Positions 60,836 through 64,000 of a stretch of DNA of 64,000 nucleotides are shown piece by piece. The notes beneath the pieces were generated by a model. It did no database searches. It was not told where the DNA came from and saw only the letters and a list, made by a program, of their open reading frames with translations. The position numbers and the translations under genes were made by a program. Position 1 is the first letter of the stretch; every line of letters starts with the position of its first letter. The DNA comes from Listeria costaricensis (GTDB lineage Bacteria; Bacillota; Bacilli; Lactobacillales; Listeriaceae), in the NCBI RefSeq assembly GCF_900183385.1, contig NZ_FXUT01000006.1, positions 78,710 through 142,709 on the forward strand. The letters are read 5' to 3'.

Positions 60836-60852
60836 GGTCAAAAAAGGTCAAA
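60836..60852 (+). promoter_or_regulatory. CtsR operator of clpB
   Basis: GGTCAAA, three bases, GGTCAAA: the exact CtsR tandem heptad, just after the transcription start. A further partial heptad GGTCAGA lies between -35 and -10 (60809-60815). Confidence 0.92.
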
Positions 60853-60909
60853 CTCATTAAAATGAAACTGTTTATGAAGAAAAAACCTTAGATTTGAGGA
60901 GGTAGACAG

Positions 60910-63504
60910 ATGGATATGCAAAAATTTACACAACAAGTTCAGCAAATCATCGCTTCTGCTCAACAGTTGGCAATCCAAAAAGGACATCAGGCGATTGACG
61001 TTGCGCACGTCTTTCAAGCGCTGTTAACGGAAAGTGATTTTGCCAAGCGGGTATATGAAGTAGCCGAGGCAGACACAAAACGGCTGGAACAAAAAATAAA
61101 AGAAGCGATGGAAAAAACGCCAATCGTCTCAGGCACGAATATTGAATATGGCGCTTCGATGAGTCAAGCGCTGTACCAATTAATGATACATGCAGAACAA
61201 GAACAAAAAGAATTAGAAGACGAATTTGTATCAACGGAACATTTACTTCTGGCTGTGATGGACGATAAGAAAAATCCAGTGGCAGAAGAACTTTTAGCCC
61301 AGGGGATTTCAAAAAAGAAACTTCGTGAAGCAGTGTTGCAAATTCGAGGAGGGAAAAAAGTGACAAGTCAAAATGCAGAAGAAAATTATGAAGCTTTAAC
61401 AAAATATGGCCGCGATCTAGTAGCGGATGTCCGCAGCGGCAAAATTGACCCGGTTATCGGTCGTGATACTGAAATTCGGAATGTCATTCGGATATTATCC
61501 CGCAAGACAAAAAACAATCCCGTATTGATCGGAGAACCCGGCGTTGGGAAAACAGCGATTGTCGAAGGGCTGGCTCAGCGGATCGTCCGTAAAGATGTGC
61601 CAGAAGGACTGAAAGACAAAACGATTATTTCACTCGACCTCGGGGCACTCATTGCAGGAGCCAAATATCGCGGTGAATTTGAAGAACGACTCAAAGCTGT
61701 TTTGCAGGAAGTCAAAGAATCGGAAGGACAGATCCTGCTGTTCATCGATGAAATCCACACGATTGTTGGCGCTGGAAAAACGGATGGCGCTATGGATGCC
61801 GGCAATATGCTGAAACCAATGCTGGCACGCGGAGAGCTCCATTGTATCGGGGCCACGACGCTTGATGAGTACCGTCAATATATTGAAAAAGATGCAGCGC
61901 TTGAAAGGAGATTCCAAAAGGTTCAAGTAGCTGAGCCGACTGTGGAAGATACCGTTTCGATTTTGCGTGGCTTGAAGGAACGCTTTGAAATCCATCATGG
62001 CGTCAATATTCACGACAATGCGCTGGTTGCTGCGGCCACATTATCGAATCGTTATATTACAGACCGTTTTTTACCGGATAAAGCGATCGATCTGATTGAT
62101 GAGGCATGCGCGACGATTCGGGTTGAAATTGACTCGATGCCGAGTGAACTGGATGAAGTGACGCGGAAAGTCATGCAGCTTGAAATTGAAGAAGCGGCTT
62201 TAAAAGAAGAAAAAGATCCGGCAAGTGAACGGCGCCTAGAAATGTTACAGCGCGAACTGGCGGACTATAAAGAAGAAGCTAATAAGATGAAAGCCAAATG
62301 GGAAAGCGAAAAAGGCGAAATTAGCAAAATCCGTGAAATGCGGGAAGAGATCGATCAGATGCGTCATGATCTGGAAGAAGCAGAAGGCAATTATGATCTG
62401 AATAAAGCAGCTGAATTACGCCATGGCAGAATCCCGGCAGCTGAAAAAGCATTAGCCGAATTGGAAAAAGAAAACCGTGAAAAGGCTGCTACGGAAGAAC
62501 GGCTCCTGCAAGAAGAAGTCACGGAGAATGAAATTGCAGAAATCATTGGCCGCTGGACAGGCATCCCCGTTGCCAAACTTGTCGAAGGCGAACGCGAAAA
62601 ACTGCTTAAATTGGGTGACGCCTTGCATGAAAAAGTGATCGGTCAGGATCAAGCGGTTGAACTTGTCAGCGATGCGGTGTTAAGAGCGCGCGCCGGTATT
62701 AAGGACCCCAAACGACCAATCGGTTCATTTATTTTCCTGGGTCCGACAGGTGTTGGGAAAACCGAACTGGCTAAAGCACTGGCTTATAATATGTTCGATT
62801 CGGAAGAGCATATGATTCGGATTGACATGAGTGAATACATGGAAAAACATGCGGTATCTCGGCTGGTTGGGGCACCTCCCGGCTATATTGGTTACGAGGA
62901 AGGCGGCCAGCTGACAGAGGCTGTAAGGCGCAATCCTTACTCGATCGTACTGCTCGATGAAATCGAAAAGGCGCATCCTGATGTTTTCAATATCCTACTG
63001 CAAGTGCTTGATGACGGTCGGATTACAGATTCGCAAGGTCGCGTGATTGATTTCAAAAATACAGTGATCATCATGACCAGCAATATCGGTTCGACACTGC
63101 TACTTGAGCGGACAACGGAAGGCGAAATTTCCGAACAGCTGGAACAAGACGTCCTGCAAGTGTTGCAAGCTTCGTTCAAACCAGAATTTTTAAACCGTGT
63201 CGATGATATTATTCTCTTCAAACCACTCACACTTGAAAATATTAAAGGTATCGTAGAAAAAATGGTTGCAGAGCTGCAAGAACGTTTGGCCGCGCAGGAA
63301 ATCACGATTACGATTTCTGAAGAAGCAAAAGCATTCATTGCCGAAGAAGCGTATGATCCAGTTTACGGGGCTCGGCCACTGAAACGTTACATTGTGCGTC
63401 ATATTGAAACACCACTGGCACGTGAAATTGTAAAAGGAACAGTTTTACCGCATAGTAAGGTGGAAATCGGTCTAGAGGATGGCATTTTTACCTTTAACGT
63501 TTAG
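60910..63504 (+). CDS. clpB: ATP-dependent disaggregase ClpB
   Basis: Hexameric AAA+ chaperone that extracts proteins from aggregates with DnaK. 864 aa: N-domain (about 1-145), first AAA+ ring with Walker A GEPGVGKT (Lys214) and Walker [11 protein letters not shown], the coiled-coil middle domain (about 405-525, the mark of ClpB versus ClpC), second AAA+ with GPTGVGKTE (Lys617) and [15 protein letters not shown], and the C-terminal small domain. Start ATG 60910 follows GAGGAGG. Controlled by CtsR as in other Firmicutes; monocistronic. Confidence 0.98.
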   Translation: MDMQKFTQQVQQIIASAQQLAIQKGHQAIDVAHVFQALLTESDFAKRVYEVAEADTKRLEQKIKEAMEKTPIVSGTNIEYGASMSQALYQLMIHAEQEQKELEDEFVSTEHLLLAVMDDKKNPVAEELLAQGISKKKLREAVLQIRGGKKVTSQNAEENYEALTKYGRDLVADVRSGKIDPVIGRDTEIRNVIRILSRKTKNNPVLIGEPGVGKTAIVEGLAQRIVRKDVPEGLKDKTIISLDLGALIAGAKYRGEFEERLKAVLQEVKESEGQILLFIDEIHTIVGAGKTDGAMDAGNMLKPMLARGELHCIGATTLDEYRQYIEKDAALERRFQKVQVAEPTVEDTVSILRGLKERFEIHHGVNIHDNALVAAATLSNRYITDRFLPDKAIDLIDEACATIRVEIDSMPSELDEVTRKVMQLEIEEAALKEEKDPASERRLEMLQRELADYKEEANKMKAKWESEKGEISKIREMREEIDQMRHDLEEAEGNYDLNKAAELRHGRIPAAEKALAELEKENREKAATEERLLQEEVTENEIAEIIGRWTGIPVAKLVEGEREKLLKLGDALHEKVIGQDQAVELVSDAVLRARAGIKDPKRPIGSFIFLGPTGVGKTELAKALAYNMFDSEEHMIRIDMSEYMEKHAVSRLVGAPPGYIGYEEGGQLTEAVRRNPYSIVLLDEIEKAHPDVFNILLQVLDDGRITDSQGRVIDFKNTVIIMTSNIGSTLLLERTTEGEISEQLEQDVLQVLQASFKPEFLNRVDDIILFKPLTLENIKGIVEKMVAELQERLAAQEITITISEEAKAFIAEEAYDPVYGARPLKRYIVRHIETPLAREIVKGTVLPHSKVEIGLEDGIFTFNV

Positions 63505-63512
63505 AATCAAGA

Positions 63513-63555
63513 AAGCCGGAAATCTAGCGGAGGCTATCCATTAGATTTCCGGCTT
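63513..63555. terminator. Terminator between clpB and the convergent gene
   Basis: 14-bp perfect stem AAGCCGGAAATCTA / TAGATTTCCGGCTT; only short T stretches on either side. Confidence 0.75.
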
Positions 63556-63557
63556 CT

Positions 63558-64000
63558 TTATGCTTGCCTGAATTTTTCTCTTAACTCTGTCAGCCATTCA
63601 GTCGCATTTTCATCGGGAAAAAGTTTTGCTAGAATTTCTTCGGTAAATGGTGTACCGTTCTGTAATTCTTCAAGTATACAACGGTGCCATTCAATCTCAT
63701 AATAATCTATCAGCCATTCTTGATAAACTGTAAGATCACCAGCAAGCGCTAAGAAATCATCACTTCCATCAAATGTATCAAGTGTTTTCGGAACGGTTGC
63801 AAATTGCCAGTTCTGCCCATTAGATGTCCAGGTAACAAAAGTTACACATTCGGGCTCCAAAGCGGGATTCATTACGTCATCTTTTAACTGATCAGGTAAG
63901 CCAAGGAAAAAGTCGTGATTAAGCATCCACTCAGGACGGTGTGGGCAGTAAGGCGAGAGGGGACTTTCATGCGCAAATCCCATGATGACAGCAGCATCCT
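63558..64000 (-). CDS. Hypothetical protein, 5' end beyond the window
   Basis: Not recognised. The frame is open from the stop at 63558 to the window edge; an internal ATG at 63983 has no ribosome site, so the true start is probably outside. The visible part (about 147 aa) is acidic and Trp-rich, with NHDFFLGLPDQLKDDV, ECVTFVTWTSNGQNWQF and a C-terminal helix ATEWLTELREKFRQA. The alternation of short strands and acidic helices gives no clear family; an SMI1-like fold is conceivable. Convergent with clpB. Confidence 0.55.
   Translation of the reverse strand, partial: DAAVIMGFAHESPLSPYCPHRPEWMLNHDFFLGLPDQLKDDVMNPALEPECVTFVTWTSNGQNWQFATVPKTLDTFDGSDDFLALAGDLTVYQEWLIDYYEIEWHRCILEELQNGTPFTEEILAKLFPDENATEWLTELREKFRQA

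Noticed and set aside
1-64000. tRNA, rRNA, CRISPR arrays, insertion sequences, prophage genes
   Set aside because: None seen on reading; all larger genes are backbone-type and repeats are limited to terminators and the prsA tail.

Overview
The window is a continuous stretch of chromosome from a low-to-moderate-GC Gram-positive bacterium. The gene order matches the Listeria backbone (from memory of the L. monocytogenes lmo2335 to lmo2206 series, with comK uninterrupted): fruA, XRE regulator, comK, IDEAL-domain gene, addBA, FAH, yisL, purine permease, arpJ operon, pit, CDF exporter, class A PBP, fumC, yhaONM, prsA, hit, ecsAB, hmoB, hemEH, clpB. Base usage looks richer in GC than L. monocytogenes, and no PrfA box was seen before prsA. 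I infer a Listeria outside the pathogenic core group; the species cannot be fixed by eye.

Layout. 1-15 kb: 3' part of a fructose PTS permease, a small XRE regulator, an intact comK, the addBA recombination nuclease operon with FAH and yisL, a Cof phosphatase, an esterase, a SufT-like Fe-S maturation gene behind a Fur-like box, an orphan EIIA of the lactose family, and a likely Hfq-binding sRNA (LhrA-like). 15-26 kb: purine permease with a PurR-type operator, HAD phosphatase, aminotransferase, fused amino-acid ABC transporter, Pit phosphate uptake with its PhoU-like partner, aldo/keto reductase with AlkD, RluD-like pseudouridine synthase. 26-33 kb is the most accessory-looking part: a lone WxL surface protein, a CNNM/CBS transporter with a long structured leader, a CDF metal exporter and an ArsC-like protein without its catalytic cysteine behind a SigB-type promoter.

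33-49 kb: class A PBP, a YxlEFG-like ABC unit, fumC, yheB, yheA, a degenerate Nudix gene, the yhaO-yhaN-yhaM nuclease operon, prsA, a DUF3267 membrane protein, ytxH and hit. 49-64 kb: ecsAB, hmoB, hemEH (coproporphyrin branch of heme synthesis), a small HTH protein, an ankyrin protein, a GNAT, a second Cof phosphatase, an operon pairing an M20 amidohydrolase with two membrane proteins (DUF3100 type), a Bax-inhibitor-1 protein, clpB under a textbook CtsR operator, and a gene cut by the right edge.

How parts work together: addBA and yhaON share a promoter design with a LexA-like palindrome just after the -10. hmoB-hemEH and the SufT-like gene tie to iron and heme. prsA, the class A PBP, ecsAB, the WxL protein and clpB are envelope or proteostasis functions. 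The least described items are the M20/DUF3100 operon, the hairpin between Shine-Dalgarno and start of the CNNM gene, the small RNA candidates and the lone WxL protein.
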